Shown: positions 1 to 9,645 of the stretch, in pieces
How the letters are laid out: every line of letters starts with the position of its first letter
Position numbering within the stretch: position 1 is the stretch's first letter
Origin: Ancalomicrobiaceae bacterium
Lineage (GTDB): Bacteria > Pseudomonadota > Alphaproteobacteria > Rhizobiales > Ancalomicrobiaceae
Reading direction: 5' to 3'
Assembly (NCBI GenBank): GCA_031291595.1
Contig: JARLIU010000097.1
Coordinates: 1 to 64,000 of the forward strand
DNA length: 64,000 nt
Translations under genes and position numbers: made by a program
The notes under the pieces: generated by a model
Told to the model about the DNA's origin: nothing
Database searches by the model: none
What the model saw: the letters and a program-made list of their open reading frames with translations, nothing else

Positions 1-834
1 CAGACCCTGCGGATCGTAGAGGGTCGGGCTCTCGGCCAGCGGATCGGCCTCCATCGAGCGCGGGCTGGGCGTCGTGGCCGGTATCGCAACCGTCGCCGCC
101 AACTTGGCCTGATCGGCCGCCACCGGCACCTGTACCGGCTGGGCCGGGCCGGGCGAATTCGGCTTGGGTCGCGCCTTGCGCGGCGCCTGCGGCGTCACCT
201 GCGGCGGCGCGGCGTTGGGGTCGGTCGTGGTCTGCGGATTGCCGGCCGGTTGTGTCGATGACGAGCTGCGCGCCGGCGTCCAGGCCGTCGTCGGGGCAAC
301 GCCCGGCGGCTGCATCGCCGGATCAGGCACCGTGATGTTCGGGACCAGTTGGTCGTCGTCACCCTGGTCCGGCGCCGGCGCCGTGACGTCGAGGCTCGGG
401 TCGACCGGTACGGTCGCATCGCCGGGGCTCGCCGGAGTGTAGGCCTTGCGCGGTGTGGTGGTGCCGGTGATGACCGGATCGTCCGGAACGCTCGAACGCA
501 GCGCGAAATCCGGCTGCGGCACGGACCGCTCCGCTCGCTTCGGCGCAATCGGCCCGGCGGGAGCCGTCTTCGCAGCCTTTGCCGGCTCGACCGGTTTGGC
601 CCTGCCCGGCTTCACCGGCTTGACCCCCGTCGCCGGTTTCGCCGTTGCCGGATCGGTCGAAATGGCATCGGGCATCGGCTGCAGCGTCGGGGCGGTCAGG
701 CTGGTCGGAGCCTCCGGCTGCGGCCCCGCGGCAAGTGCGCTGCCCGCCGGCCACAGCCCGGCCATCGAACCGGCCACCGGCCAGAGGCCGGCCATCGAGG
801 CGGCTAGAGCGAAGGACAGCGCAGCGCGCGGCAT
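1..834 (-). CDS. Pro/Ala-rich secreted or outer-membrane-associated protein, N-terminal part (runs off window edge)
   Basis: Reverse-strand frame open from ATG at 834 to position 1 without stop (absent from ORF track because it crosses the edge); N-terminus MPRAALSFALAASMAGLWPVAGSMAGLWPAGSALAAGPQPEAP reads as a signal peptide followed by a low-complexity Pro/Thr/Ala region. Confidence 0.6.
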   Translation of the reverse strand, partial: MPRAALSFALAASMAGLWPVAGSMAGLWPAGSALAAGPQPEAPTSLTAPTLQPMPDAISTDPATAKPATGVKPVKPGRAKPVEPAKAAKTAPAGPIAPKRAERSVPQPDFALRSSVPDDPVITGTTTPRKAYTPASPGDATVPVDPSLDVTAPAPDQGDDDQLVPNITVPDPAMQPPGVAPTTAWTPARSSSSTQPAGNPQTTTDPNAAPPQVTPQAPRKARPKPNSPGPAQPVQVPVAADQAKLAATVAIPATTPSPRSMEADPLAESPTLYDPQGL

Positions 835-1045
835 GGAGACCCAATCGGACAGGACGACGTCCGGACACCCGGACAAATCTTGCCGAAATGTAAATGCTTG
901 TGGTTAACCGAAGCTTACCAGCTCGGCGACAGGCGATGGTCGGAAGCGTCTCGGCTGGCCGTAGCCTTGAGGCGCGGCGCGAACTGGCGGCGCAAGCGGC
1001 AAGTCGGCGAGTTCGGTCGACGAACGCCAGGAGCTGCGAGAGGAT

Positions 1046-1177
1046 GTGTTGTTCGTGCGCCGGCTGCGGCGAGCACTCGATGGCGCGGCCGCCAAGGTCG
1101 GCTATGCGGTGCTCATGGCCGGCCTGGCGCTGCTGGCCGGGCTGATCGCTACCGGGTGGAAATTCAAGTTCGGCTGA
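1046..1177 (+). pseudogene. Small single-TM protein, phage-type; 5' end probably decayed
   Basis: Frame open 971-1177 with no ATG; translation ...SSVDERQELREDVLFVRRLRRALDGAAAKVGYAVLMAGLALLAGLIATGWKFKFG* has basic helix plus TM; GTG at 1046 possible; 16 bp upstream of the tailspike-like gene. Confidence 0.4.
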
Positions 1178-1193
1178 TAGGACAGGTGCTCTG

Positions 1194-3239
1194 ATGAAAA
1201 CTCGCCTTCTCGCCGCCGTGTTGGCGGTTTTCGCACTCCTCGGCCTTGCCGGCTTCGTCGCCAACCAGGTCGTCGGCTTCGACAACAGCGCCGGCGCCAT
1301 CTGTGTCTACGACAAGGCGTCGACGCCATCCTGCGCAGCGATGGGCATGATCGACAGCGTCAATCACTGGTACATCGCCAAGACCGGCGTCGACAACAAC
1401 ACGCAGCTGGCGGCCATCGCCGTGTCGTCGACGTGGTCCGGGTTCGCGGTTGAGCGAAAAGGCTTCGCCACGGTCGGCGACGGCGGCCGCGCCACCTACA
1501 TCTACGCGACCAGTGCCTGCTCCATGAATGCCGGGGCGGGCGACGGCGGCTCGCAGGTGGCGGCCACGGCGGGCGGCTGCTGGCTGGCGTCGTTCGGCGG
1601 CGGACCGGTCGACCACCGGGCGTTCTGCGGCTCCGCCAAGTCCGACTACACCGCATGCATCAATGCTGCCCTGGCCACCGAGCCGGACGTGCTGTTGTCG
1701 CCCGGGCAATGGCACGTGACCGACAAAGTCACCTGTCCGTCTGGCAAGAAGTTTCACGGCAACGGCAAATACACCTCCATCCTGCAGGTCGGCAATGCCG
1801 GCGGCAATGACTTCAACATGGTCGCGACGGGCGTCGTGCATCTGGGCACACCCAGCGTGCAGCCGGGGTGCGACTTCGACGCCATCGGCATCACGTTTGT
1901 TCAGCCCGACACCACGGTCCGCGCCAACCTCATTCCGTATCCGCCAGCGATCGAGGTCATTGACCAGCCGGAGACGACGATCGGCGTCGGCGACGGTGTC
2001 CGCATCGCGGCGGCGTGGCAGTGCATCGACCTCACCGGCAATTCCGGCCGGTCGGTGCTCGGCCGCATCGAATGCGGCGCCTTCGCCAAGGGGCTGGAGA
2101 TCGACGGCTCGCTCGGCTTCGTCCACGTCGTGTCGTTCGCCGAGAGTCCGTACGGCATGACCGTCAACCAGATAGCGGTCTACGGCGACGGGACCAACAT
2201 CGGCATCGAACAGGGGCGCTGCGACGGTTGCAACTACGGGCTGGTGTCCCTGTTCGAGACGAGTTTCAACGCCACCGCCAACAATGTCAGATCGGCGGGA
2301 ACCAACATCGCCAACCTCCAACTGGATGCCAACGAAGCCAACCTCAACTGGACTGCCGGCCTCGGACAGATCGTCAATCTGTATTCCTCCAAGGGCAACA
2401 CCAGCGTGCACAATGCGCTGGCGGTGTCTGGCGGCAATCTGTCGATCAGCCAGGTGCGGTTCGCCTCCTCCTCGACGGTCCCGGACATTCTCGTCTCCGG
2501 CGGCACCCTCAACCTCCAGGGCGGCATCCACGCCGATTTTGCCAACGGCACGCCGGCCGTGTCGGTGACAGGCGGCCTGCTGAAGCTCGCCAATATGGTC
2601 TATCAGGTCAATTCCAACGTCGCCAGGACCGCGCCGATCGTCAAGCAGGCGACGCCCGGCATCCTCGATCTGTCCAATTCGATCGTGCTGACCGCCATGG
2701 GTACCGGCAGCGGCAACTTCGTCGATATCGGCAACGACGTGCCCGGCAACCGACTGTCCGGCCTCAACGGGCGCGGCTGGGGCTACAATCTGCCGTTCGT
2801 CACATCCAACGGCTTCTATGACATCGAGACGTCGTTCGCCCTGAGCAACAGTTCCTGCGCTCCGACCTTCGCCACGCCGGGCGATTTCAGCGCGGGGACG
2901 GTCACGGCCAGCGGCGAATACTTCCGCAAGGGCAACACGGTGCAGTTCAACCTGTCGTGCACGTTCCATCCGACGTTCACCACCGCGGCCGGCGCCTTCT
3001 CGATGCCGACAGGGCTGCCGACGCCGCTCGATGCCAACACCGCCGTCTCGCTCGGCGCGTTCTCCAACGTCAGTTATCTGGCCGGCAACTTGATCACCGC
3101 GGAAATCCAGTCGACCAACGCCGCCGTCGTGCCGCGGCTGCTGGCGAGCAACGCCGCTCTCCGCAACCTTGGGACCAGCAATGTGCGGTCCGGATCGGCG
3201 CCGGTGTTCCGGGTGAGCGGCAGCTACCGGGTCAAGTGA
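1194..3239 (+). CDS. Secreted right-handed beta-helix (pectate-lyase/tailspike-like) protein
   Basis: 681 aa; N-terminal signal peptide MKTRLLAAVLAVFALLGLAGFVANQ; GVRIAAAWQCIDLTGNSGRSVLGRIECGAFAKGLEIDGS and Asn/Gly-rich repeats typical of beta-helix folds. Confidence 0.6.
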   Translation: MKTRLLAAVLAVFALLGLAGFVANQVVGFDNSAGAICVYDKASTPSCAAMGMIDSVNHWYIAKTGVDNNTQLAAIAVSSTWSGFAVERKGFATVGDGGRATYIYATSACSMNAGAGDGGSQVAATAGGCWLASFGGGPVDHRAFCGSAKSDYTACINAALATEPDVLLSPGQWHVTDKVTCPSGKKFHGNGKYTSILQVGNAGGNDFNMVATGVVHLGTPSVQPGCDFDAIGITFVQPDTTVRANLIPYPPAIEVIDQPETTIGVGDGVRIAAAWQCIDLTGNSGRSVLGRIECGAFAKGLEIDGSLGFVHVVSFAESPYGMTVNQIAVYGDGTNIGIEQGRCDGCNYGLVSLFETSFNATANNVRSAGTNIANLQLDANEANLNWTAGLGQIVNLYSSKGNTSVHNALAVSGGNLSISQVRFASSSTVPDILVSGGTLNLQGGIHADFANGTPAVSVTGGLLKLANMVYQVNSNVARTAPIVKQATPGILDLSNSIVLTAMGTGSGNFVDIGNDVPGNRLSGLNGRGWGYNLPFVTSNGFYDIETSFALSNSSCAPTFATPGDFSAGTVTASGEYFRKGNTVQFNLSCTFHPTFTTAAGAFSMPTGLPTPLDANTAVSLGAFSNVSYLAGNLITAEIQSTNAAVVPRLLASNAALRNLGTSNVRSGSAPVFRVSGSYRVK

Positions 3240-3473
3240 CGCTGATCGCCGCGGGGATGGAAACCCACATGCGGGGGCTGATGGAGACGTGCGGCAAACA
3301 CCCGGAAAGCGACCTCCATCGCATCGGTGGTGGATACAAGCTATTGAAGCTAAACGATTAAAAATTCGCGCGAGGTTTCCGCTCGGCCGCCATTCGCGCC
3401 ATTGCCCTGTTCCGGCGATTGAAACGTGCTAAAAGCCCGCTCCTGGATTTGGAATCAGGTTGGGAGAGGATGA

Positions 3474-4463
3474 ATGGCTGAGACGGCCGCGATCGGCGAA
3501 CCCGAGGCGCTCGCTTCGGCGCGGCGCACGCTCCAGACCGAGGCCGCCGGCCTCGCCACCCTGATCGCCGCGCTCGATGGCCCGCTCGGCGCCGACGTCG
3601 CCCGTGCCGCCGCGGCCATCGCCGCCGCTACGGGCCGGCTGGTCGTCACCGGCATCGGCAAGTCCGGCCACATCGGCCGCAAGATCGCCTCCACCATGGC
3701 CTCGACCGGCACGCCGGCGCTGTTCGTGCATCCGAGCGAGGCGAGCCACGGCGATCTCGGCATGGTGACCCCGGACGACATCGTGCTGGCGCTGTCCTGG
3801 AGCGGCGAATCGAGCGAGCTGGCGGCGATCCTCAACTATACCCGTCGCTTCCGTGTCACGTTGATCGCCGCGACTTCGGCGCGGCAATCGACGCTCGGCC
3901 GCGCCGCCGACATCGTGCTTGAACTGCCGCAAGCGCCCGAGGCCTGCCCGCACGGGCTGGCGCCGACCACCTCGACGCTGTTGCAGCTGGCGCTCGGCGA
4001 TGCGCTGTCCATCGCGCTGCTGGAGGGCCGCGGCTTCACCGCACAGGACTTCCATGTATTCCATCCCGGCGGCAAGCTCGGCGCCAACCTCCGCCTGGTG
4101 CGCGAGGTCATGCACCAGGGCGAGCGGCTGCCGCTGGTCGAGCGGGGAACGCCGATCGTCGAGGCGATCCGGGTCGTCAGCGCCAAGGGGTTCGGCTGCG
4201 TCGGCGTCGTCGATGCATCCGGCGTGCTGGTCGGCATCATCACCGACGGCGATATCCGCCGCCACATCGGCGACGGCTTCCTGTCGCTTGCCGTCGACGA
4301 AGTGATGACGACCAACCCGAGGACGACGCGACCGGAAGCGTTGCTGGCCAGCGCCATCGAGACGCTGAATTCCTTGAATATCACCGCGCTGATCGTCACC
4401 GAGGCCGGCAGGCCGGTCGGCATCGTGCATATGCACGACCTGCTCAGGGCGGGGGTTGCGTGA
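3474..4463 (+). CDS. kdsD: Arabinose-5-phosphate isomerase, KpsF/GutQ family (SIS + 2 CBS)
   Basis: VTGIGKSGHIGRKIASTMASTGTPALFVHPSEASHGDLGM SIS motif; C-terminal CBS pair ending RPVGIVHMHDLLRAGVA. Confidence 0.93.
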   Translation: MAETAAIGEPEALASARRTLQTEAAGLATLIAALDGPLGADVARAAAAIAAATGRLVVTGIGKSGHIGRKIASTMASTGTPALFVHPSEASHGDLGMVTPDDIVLALSWSGESSELAAILNYTRRFRVTLIAATSARQSTLGRAADIVLELPQAPEACPHGLAPTTSTLLQLALGDALSIALLEGRGFTAQDFHVFHPGGKLGANLRLVREVMHQGERLPLVERGTPIVEAIRVVSAKGFGCVGVVDASGVLVGIITDGDIRRHIGDGFLSLAVDEVMTTNPRTTRPEALLASAIETLNSLNITALIVTEAGRPVGIVHMHDLLRAGVA

Positions 4464-4499
4464 ATGCGACAAGAAAGAGAAGCCAACTATTTTCTTCGA

Positions 4500-4571
4500 C
4501 ATTGCGAGCGCAGCGAAGCAATCTAGAAAGCCAAAGGAAGACTCTGGATTGCTTCGCTGCGCTCGCAATGA
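4500..4571. repeat. Palindromic intergenic repeat (CATTGCGAGCGCAGCGAAGCAATC type)
   Basis: Left arm cattgcgagcgcagcgaagcaatc, right arm gattgcttcgctgcgctcgcaatg; located between convergent kdsD and hemH. Confidence 0.85.
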
Positions 4572-4611
4572 CGGTTTCTATTGTAAATAGACGCCAGCCA
4601 ACGCCATAATA

Positions 4612-5679
4612 CTAGATCCACCCCGCCAATTCGCGCCGGGTCACCGCTTCCAGCACGTCCATGCCCGGCTCGGAATCGTTCAGGCACGGCACGAGATGGA
4701 ACATCTCGCCGCCGGCATGACGGAAGATCTCGGCATTCTCGCGGGCGATTTCGTCGAGCGTCTCCAGGCAATCGGAGGAAAAGCCGGGCGTGATCACGGC
4801 GAGCCGCTTGACGCCGGCTTTGGCCAGCGCCTCCACCGTCTTGTCGGTGTAGGGCTGCAGCCATTCCTCCGGTCCGAACCGCGACTGGAACGTCATCCGC
4901 AGCCGCTTGCCGTCCAAGCCCGTTGCCGCCTGCAGCAGCCTGACCGTCTTGGCGCACTGGCAGTAATAGGGATCGCCCTTGGCGAAATAGGACTGCGGGA
5001 TGCCGTGGAACGAGGCAAGAACCACCTCGGGCTCCCAGTCGAGGCCGGCAAGCGAGGCGCGCATCGAGCGGGCAAGCGCACCGATATAGGCCGGATCGTC
5101 GTAATAGGACGGCACGGTCCTGACCGCCGGTTGCCAGCGCAGCCGCGCCAGATGCTCGAATACCGCGTCGTTGACGGTTGCCGTCGTCGCCGCGGCATAT
5201 TGCGGATAGAGCGGAAAGATGAGGATGCGGTCGCAACCCGCCGCCTGCAGCGCATCGAGCCGATCCGCGATCGACGGATTGCCGTAGCGCATCGCCCAGT
5301 CGACCACGACGCGATCGGAAACCGCCGCCAGCCGCGCGCCGAGCTTCTCGGCCTGGCTCCGGGTGATGGTCCTGAGCGGCCCTTCGTCCCGCTCGTGGTT
5401 CCAGACCTTGGCATAGTCGCGGCCCTTCCTCCCCGGCCGCGTCGTCAGAATGACGAGGTTCAAGAGCGGCCACCACAGCAGCCGCGGCGTCTCGATGACG
5501 CGCCGGTCGGAGAGGAATTGCTTCAAATACCGCCGCATCGACCAGTAGTCGGTGCCGTCCGGCGTACCGAGCGCCACGATCAGCACGCCGAGCTTGCCGG
5601 AGGCGACGGCGGGATGGTCGGCGGGACGGGCGTCGTTCAGCGGGACGGACGGCGAAGTGGCGGCTGGCGTGGACGTCAA
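4612..5679 (-). CDS. hemH: Ferrochelatase
   Basis: GVLIVALGTPDGTDYWSMRRYLKQFLSDRRV; SFHGIPQSYFAKGDPYYCQC; PGFSSDCLETLDEI. Confidence 0.95.
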   Translation of the reverse strand: MTSTPAATSPSVPLNDARPADHPAVASGKLGVLIVALGTPDGTDYWSMRRYLKQFLSDRRVIETPRLLWWPLLNLVILTTRPGRKGRDYAKVWNHERDEGPLRTITRSQAEKLGARLAAVSDRVVVDWAMRYGNPSIADRLDALQAAGCDRILIFPLYPQYAAATTATVNDAVFEHLARLRWQPAVRTVPSYYDDPAYIGALARSMRASLAGLDWEPEVVLASFHGIPQSYFAKGDPYYCQCAKTVRLLQAATGLDGKRLRMTFQSRFGPEEWLQPYTDKTVEALAKAGVKRLAVITPGFSSDCLETLDEIARENAEIFRHAGGEMFHLVPCLNDSEPGMDVLEAVTRRELAGWI

Positions 5680-5820
5680 GACCGGTTCCTCTGATGAGCG
5701 TCAACGGAGATAACATTCTCCGGCCGAGATGGAAGCATCTCCTCGGGGTCGTCCCGGATGATCCGCCGCCGAGCCGGATCGGCCCGACACGCGGCGCAAG
5801 ATGAAGCCGGACCGGCGCAC

Positions 5821-6333
5821 CTAAGCCATGCCGCTGTTGCCGCGCGCGCGGCGCGGGCGCAGGGCACGGACGAAGATCGTCAGGATCGCGATGCCGAAGA
5901 GGCCGATCCCAGCCCCGAACAGACCCGCGGCGAGGCCATCGAGCGTCGTCGGCACCGCCGGCCGGAAGGTCGCCCAGGTGCCGGCGGCAAGCGTCGGATC
6001 GAGATCGACGACCAGCGCCGTCAGCCGCCCGACGATCGTCGCATCGGCGAAGATCTCCTGCTGCCGCTGCAGCCGCTCCTGGCGCGCGATCGTATCCTCT
6101 GCCGCCTGACCACGCCTGCGGGCGATCTCGTCGGCGTTGGCCTTGAGCCGCGCGATCGCCGCGTCGACCGACAGGCCGGAAGAACGTGCATCGGCGGCAA
6201 ACCGCTCGACCTCGCGCGTCACTTCGTCGAGCGCGCCACCGAGCCGCTGCCGATACTGCTGCTGGAATTCGGGCGCCTGCGAGAACAGGCAGCCCATCAG
6301 CAGCGCCACAATCAGGGTGATCAATCGCGGCAC
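5821..6333 (-). CDS. DUF2937 family membrane protein
   Basis: MPRLITLIVALLMGCLFSQAPEFQQQYRQRLGGALDEV plus C-terminal TM. Confidence 0.6.
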   Translation of the reverse strand: MPRLITLIVALLMGCLFSQAPEFQQQYRQRLGGALDEVTREVERFAADARSSGLSVDAAIARLKANADEIARRRGQAAEDTIARQERLQRQQEIFADATIVGRLTALVVDLDPTLAAGTWATFRPAVPTTLDGLAAGLFGAGIGLFGIAILTIFVRALRPRRARGNSGMA

Positions 6334-6419
6334 GGCGAACGTCCTTCGGCCTCGAACGCGACCGGCGCGACCGCCGGTGCCATGGCGAGCCTGCCGACCC
6401 GGTGTCGCCCCGTCAAGCC

Positions 6420-7436
6420 TCAGCTGCGGATGTCGATCACCCCGGCAGCACCGCCTTCGGTGCCGAAAGCCAGCCGGCCGCCGTCGCGATCCCAGGCGAG
6501 CGCCGATAAGGGATCCTTGTCCGGACGCCGCAACACCACTTCGGCATTGTCGGAAAACCGCACCGCCAGCACCAAGCCGTCGTCATAGCCGATGGCGACC
6601 ACCTCTTCGGCCGGATGGCAGGCTACCCGCACCACCGTTTGCGCCGTGGCGCCGAGCTGCAGCGGCGCCTTGCCCATCGGCCCGTCCTTGGTGATGAACG
6701 GCCAGAGAATGGCGGCGCCGGCTCCCGACGTCGCCAGATATTTGCCCTTGGTGCTCCAGGAGATCGATTTGACCTTCACCGGATAGCCGGTCATGCGCAT
6801 GTGCTTCACGTCTTCGACGCGCCAGCCGTGCAGCGCCGGCTCCTGCATGGTGGTGACGACGAAGCGCCCGTCGGGCGAAACCGTGATGCCGGTATGGGCG
6901 CCCTTCCACGGCAGGTCGACCGGATTGCCCTTGGCGTTGACCCAGAGCAGGCAGGCCTTGTCGGTGGTGGCAGTGGCAAGCCTCAGCCCCTTCGGCAGAA
7001 AGGCCACGCCGCCGACCGCCTTTTCATGCGGGAACTCCAGGACCGACCCGTTGGCAAGCGCCACCCACGCGGTGCGGCCGCTGGCGAAGGCGACAGCCTC
7101 CTGCGGGCCGATCGCCACCTGATCGATCCACTTGTTCTTCTTTTCGGCAACGAGCCTGGCCTCGCCGGCGCCGTGCCGCATCACCCTGCCATCGTCGCCG
7201 ACGGTCACCGCCCACTTGCCGTCGGCCGAGACCGCGACCGCCAGGATGGCATCGCCATGCGCTTGCGTCGTTACCTGATCGGCGCCGGTTTCGCCGACGA
7301 CGAAGCGGCCGTCGGCCAGCGCAAACAACGGCAAATCATGCAGGAATCCGGCGCCGACGACATGGGCGCCGAAGGAGACAGGCGTCAGGCTGGGCAAGCG
7401 AACATCCTCAAGGCATCGACCACGGTCAGCAGCCAC
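6420..7436 (-). CDS. WD40-repeat protein adjacent to CobW/Znu genes
   Basis: Repeated ...VSADGKWAVTVGDDGRV.., ITVSPDGRFVVTTMQ.., ISWSTKGKYLATSGAGAAILWP; start codon uncertain (GTG at 7436 proposed; the ORF is open to 7595 but overlaps cobW). Confidence 0.75.
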   Translation of the reverse strand: MAADRGRCLEDVRLPSLTPVSFGAHVVGAGFLHDLPLFALADGRFVVGETGADQVTTQAHGDAILAVAVSADGKWAVTVGDDGRVMRHGAGEARLVAEKKNKWIDQVAIGPQEAVAFASGRTAWVALANGSVLEFPHEKAVGGVAFLPKGLRLATATTDKACLLWVNAKGNPVDLPWKGAHTGITVSPDGRFVVTTMQEPALHGWRVEDVKHMRMTGYPVKVKSISWSTKGKYLATSGAGAAILWPFITKDGPMGKAPLQLGATAQTVVRVACHPAEEVVAIGYDDGLVLAVRFSDNAEVVLRRPDKDPLSALAWDRDGGRLAFGTEGGAAGVIDIRS

Positions 7437-7492
7437 CGCCTTCGGCGGCGGCGAAGCGGCCGGCCCGTTGATAGGGCCGGAACTGGCGCGCG

Positions 7493-8458
7493 TCAATTTA
7501 CCTTGCAGGCTTCGAAGCCCTTGCGGATGCCGGCGAAGTCGAGTTCGCGGCCGATGAAGACCAGCCGGCTTTCGCGCGCCTCGTCCGACTTCCACGGGCG
7601 CTGATGATCGCCTTCGACGATCATGTGCACGCCTTGCACGACATAGCGGTCGGGATCGTCGGCAAAAGCCAGGATGCCTTTGAGCCTCAGGATGTTCGGT
7701 CCCTGCTCCTGCGTCACCGCGCCGACCCAGGCCATGAACTTCTGCGTGTCGAGTTCGCCGGCCTTCAGCGAGATCGAGGTGACGTCCTCGTCATGGTGAT
7801 GATGGTCGGCGCTCAGGAAGTCCGGCTCGACCGACAGGATGCGATTGAGGTCGAAGGCGCCGCGATCGAGCACTTCGCCGAGGTCGACGCCGCAGCGCGT
7901 GGTTTCGATCACCCGGGCGTAAGGGTTGATGGCGCGGATGTCGCGCCGGACCGCGGCAAGCTGGTCCGCCGTCACCAGGTCGACCTTGTTCAACAGGATG
8001 ACGTCGGCAAAGGCGATCTGGTCCTCCGCTTCCGGCGCATCGTCGAGCCTCAGCGTCAGATGCTTGGCATCGACCACGGTGACGATGGCGTCGAGCCGCG
8101 TCAGCGCCCTGACGTCGTCGTCCATGAAGAAGGTCTGCGCCACCGGCGCCGGGTCCGCCAAACCCGTCGTCTCGATCAGGATGGCGTCGAACTTGCCCTT
8201 GCGCTTCATCAGCCCTTCGATGATGCGGATCAGGTCGCCGCGCACGGTGCAGCAGATGCAGCCGTTGTTCATCTCGAAGATCTCTTCGTCGGTGTCGACG
8301 ACGAGGTCGTTGTCGATGCCGGTCTCGCCGAATTCGTTGACGATCACCGCATAGCGCTTGCCATGATCCTCGGTGAGAATGCGGTTGAGCAACGTCGTCT
8401 TGCCGGCACCGAGATAGCCGGTCAGCACGGTCACGGGGAGTGGCGTGGTCTCAGTCAT
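7493..8458 (-). CDS. CobW/COG0523-family GTPase (putative zinc chaperone)
   Basis: [28 protein letters not shown] (P-loop), [13 protein letters not shown] (CxCC), NKVDL, His-rich ADHHHHDED; downstream of znuA. Confidence 0.92.
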   Translation of the reverse strand: MTETTPLPVTVLTGYLGAGKTTLLNRILTEDHGKRYAVIVNEFGETGIDNDLVVDTDEEIFEMNNGCICCTVRGDLIRIIEGLMKRKGKFDAILIETTGLADPAPVAQTFFMDDDVRALTRLDAIVTVVDAKHLTLRLDDAPEAEDQIAFADVILLNKVDLVTADQLAAVRRDIRAINPYARVIETTRCGVDLGEVLDRGAFDLNRILSVEPDFLSADHHHHDEDVTSISLKAGELDTQKFMAWVGAVTQEQGPNILRLKGILAFADDPDRYVVQGVHMIVEGDHQRPWKSDEARESRLVFIGRELDFAGIRKGFEACKVN

Positions 8459-8640
8459 TCTCGTCTTTTCCCAGCTGCCGGACGCCAAGCGCGCCCTCGG
8501 ATTGGATTTGGCGAAGGTCGCCCGGAGCGATCGGGGCGGCCCGAAAGCCGCGCGGCTCCTTCCACGGTGCGGCGCAGCCCGGGGATCCCACGCTGGGAAA
8601 CCCGCGCCGCGCCAAGCCAAAATTCGACAGACGCGTGCTG

Positions 8641-9585
8641 TTATGAACCGGCCATGGCGGCGGTCAAGAGCTTCACGTTGTGTTCGATCATCGAGATATA
8701 GGTAGCCGCCGGCCCGTTTGCAGGGGAAAGCGCGTCGGAAAACAGCTCGCCGCCGAGCTTGACGCCCGTCTCCTGGGCGATGCGGTTGATCAGGCGGCCA
8801 TCCGTCATGTTCTCGATGAACACGGCGCGGATCTTCTCCGAGCGGATCTGCTTGATCAACTGGCCGACCTTCTTGGCCGTCGCCTCGGAGTCCGTCGAGA
8901 TGCCCTGCGGTGCGATGAACTCGATGCCGTAGGCAGCGCCGAAATAGCCGAAGGCGTCATGCGTGGTGATGACGCGGCGCTGGCTTTCCGGCAGGGCGGC
9001 GAATGCGGCCTTCACCCGCCCCTCGAGCTCGGTCAATTTGCCGAGATAGGCGTCGGTATTGGCATCGTAGCTGGACTTGCCGTCGGGATCGGCGGCAACG
9101 AAGGCATCGCGGATGTTCTCGACATACAGCTTGGCATTGGCGATCGACTGCCAGGCATGCGGATCGGTCATCATCTTCGGCGCGTCGGCCGTGTCCGGCT
9201 GCTTGGCCCCGGCCTCCTCCTCGGCCTCCATCTGCCTGGGGACGACACCCTTGGTGGTGACGATGATCGGCGCCTCGGTACCCGATGCCTTGATCAGCCG
9301 GTCCATCCAGCCTTCGAGGTTGAGACCGTTGGTGAGCACCAGCTTGGCGGCGGCGAGTTCCTTGGCGTCCGCCGGGCTGGGATCATAGACGTGCGCATCG
9401 CCGTTCGGACCGACCAGCGACTTGACCGCCACCCGGTCGCCACCGACGACATGGGCGAAATCGGCGATGATGGATATCGTCGCCACCACGGGGAGCTTCT
9501 GATCGGCGGCCTGGGCCGGCGATACGGCAAGCGTCACGACGGACGCCAGGCCGAGAAACAGCCTGCGAGAGAGGATCTTTCGCAT
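8641..9585 (-). CDS. znuA: Zinc ABC transporter substrate-binding protein
   Basis: signal peptide; [59 protein letters not shown]. Confidence 0.92.
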   Translation of the reverse strand: MRKILSRRLFLGLASVVTLAVSPAQAADQKLPVVATISIIADFAHVVGGDRVAVKSLVGPNGDAHVYDPSPADAKELAAAKLVLTNGLNLEGWMDRLIKASGTEAPIIVTTKGVVPRQMEAEEEAGAKQPDTADAPKMMTDPHAWQSIANAKLYVENIRDAFVAADPDGKSSYDANTDAYLGKLTELEGRVKAAFAALPESQRRVITTHDAFGYFGAAYGIEFIAPQGISTDSEATAKKVGQLIKQIRSEKIRAVFIENMTDGRLINRIAQETGVKLGGELFSDALSPANGPAATYISMIEHNVKLLTAAMAGS

Positions 9586-9645
9586 ATTTCATCTCCTGAT
9601 TGTGTCGATAGGTAGAACGCGTCATCGACCGGAGCGGACCTGCGC

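Noticed and set aside
1164-2969. 601-aa minus-strand ORF
   Set aside because: Antisense to the beta-helix protein, which has a signal peptide and a coherent fold-like sequence
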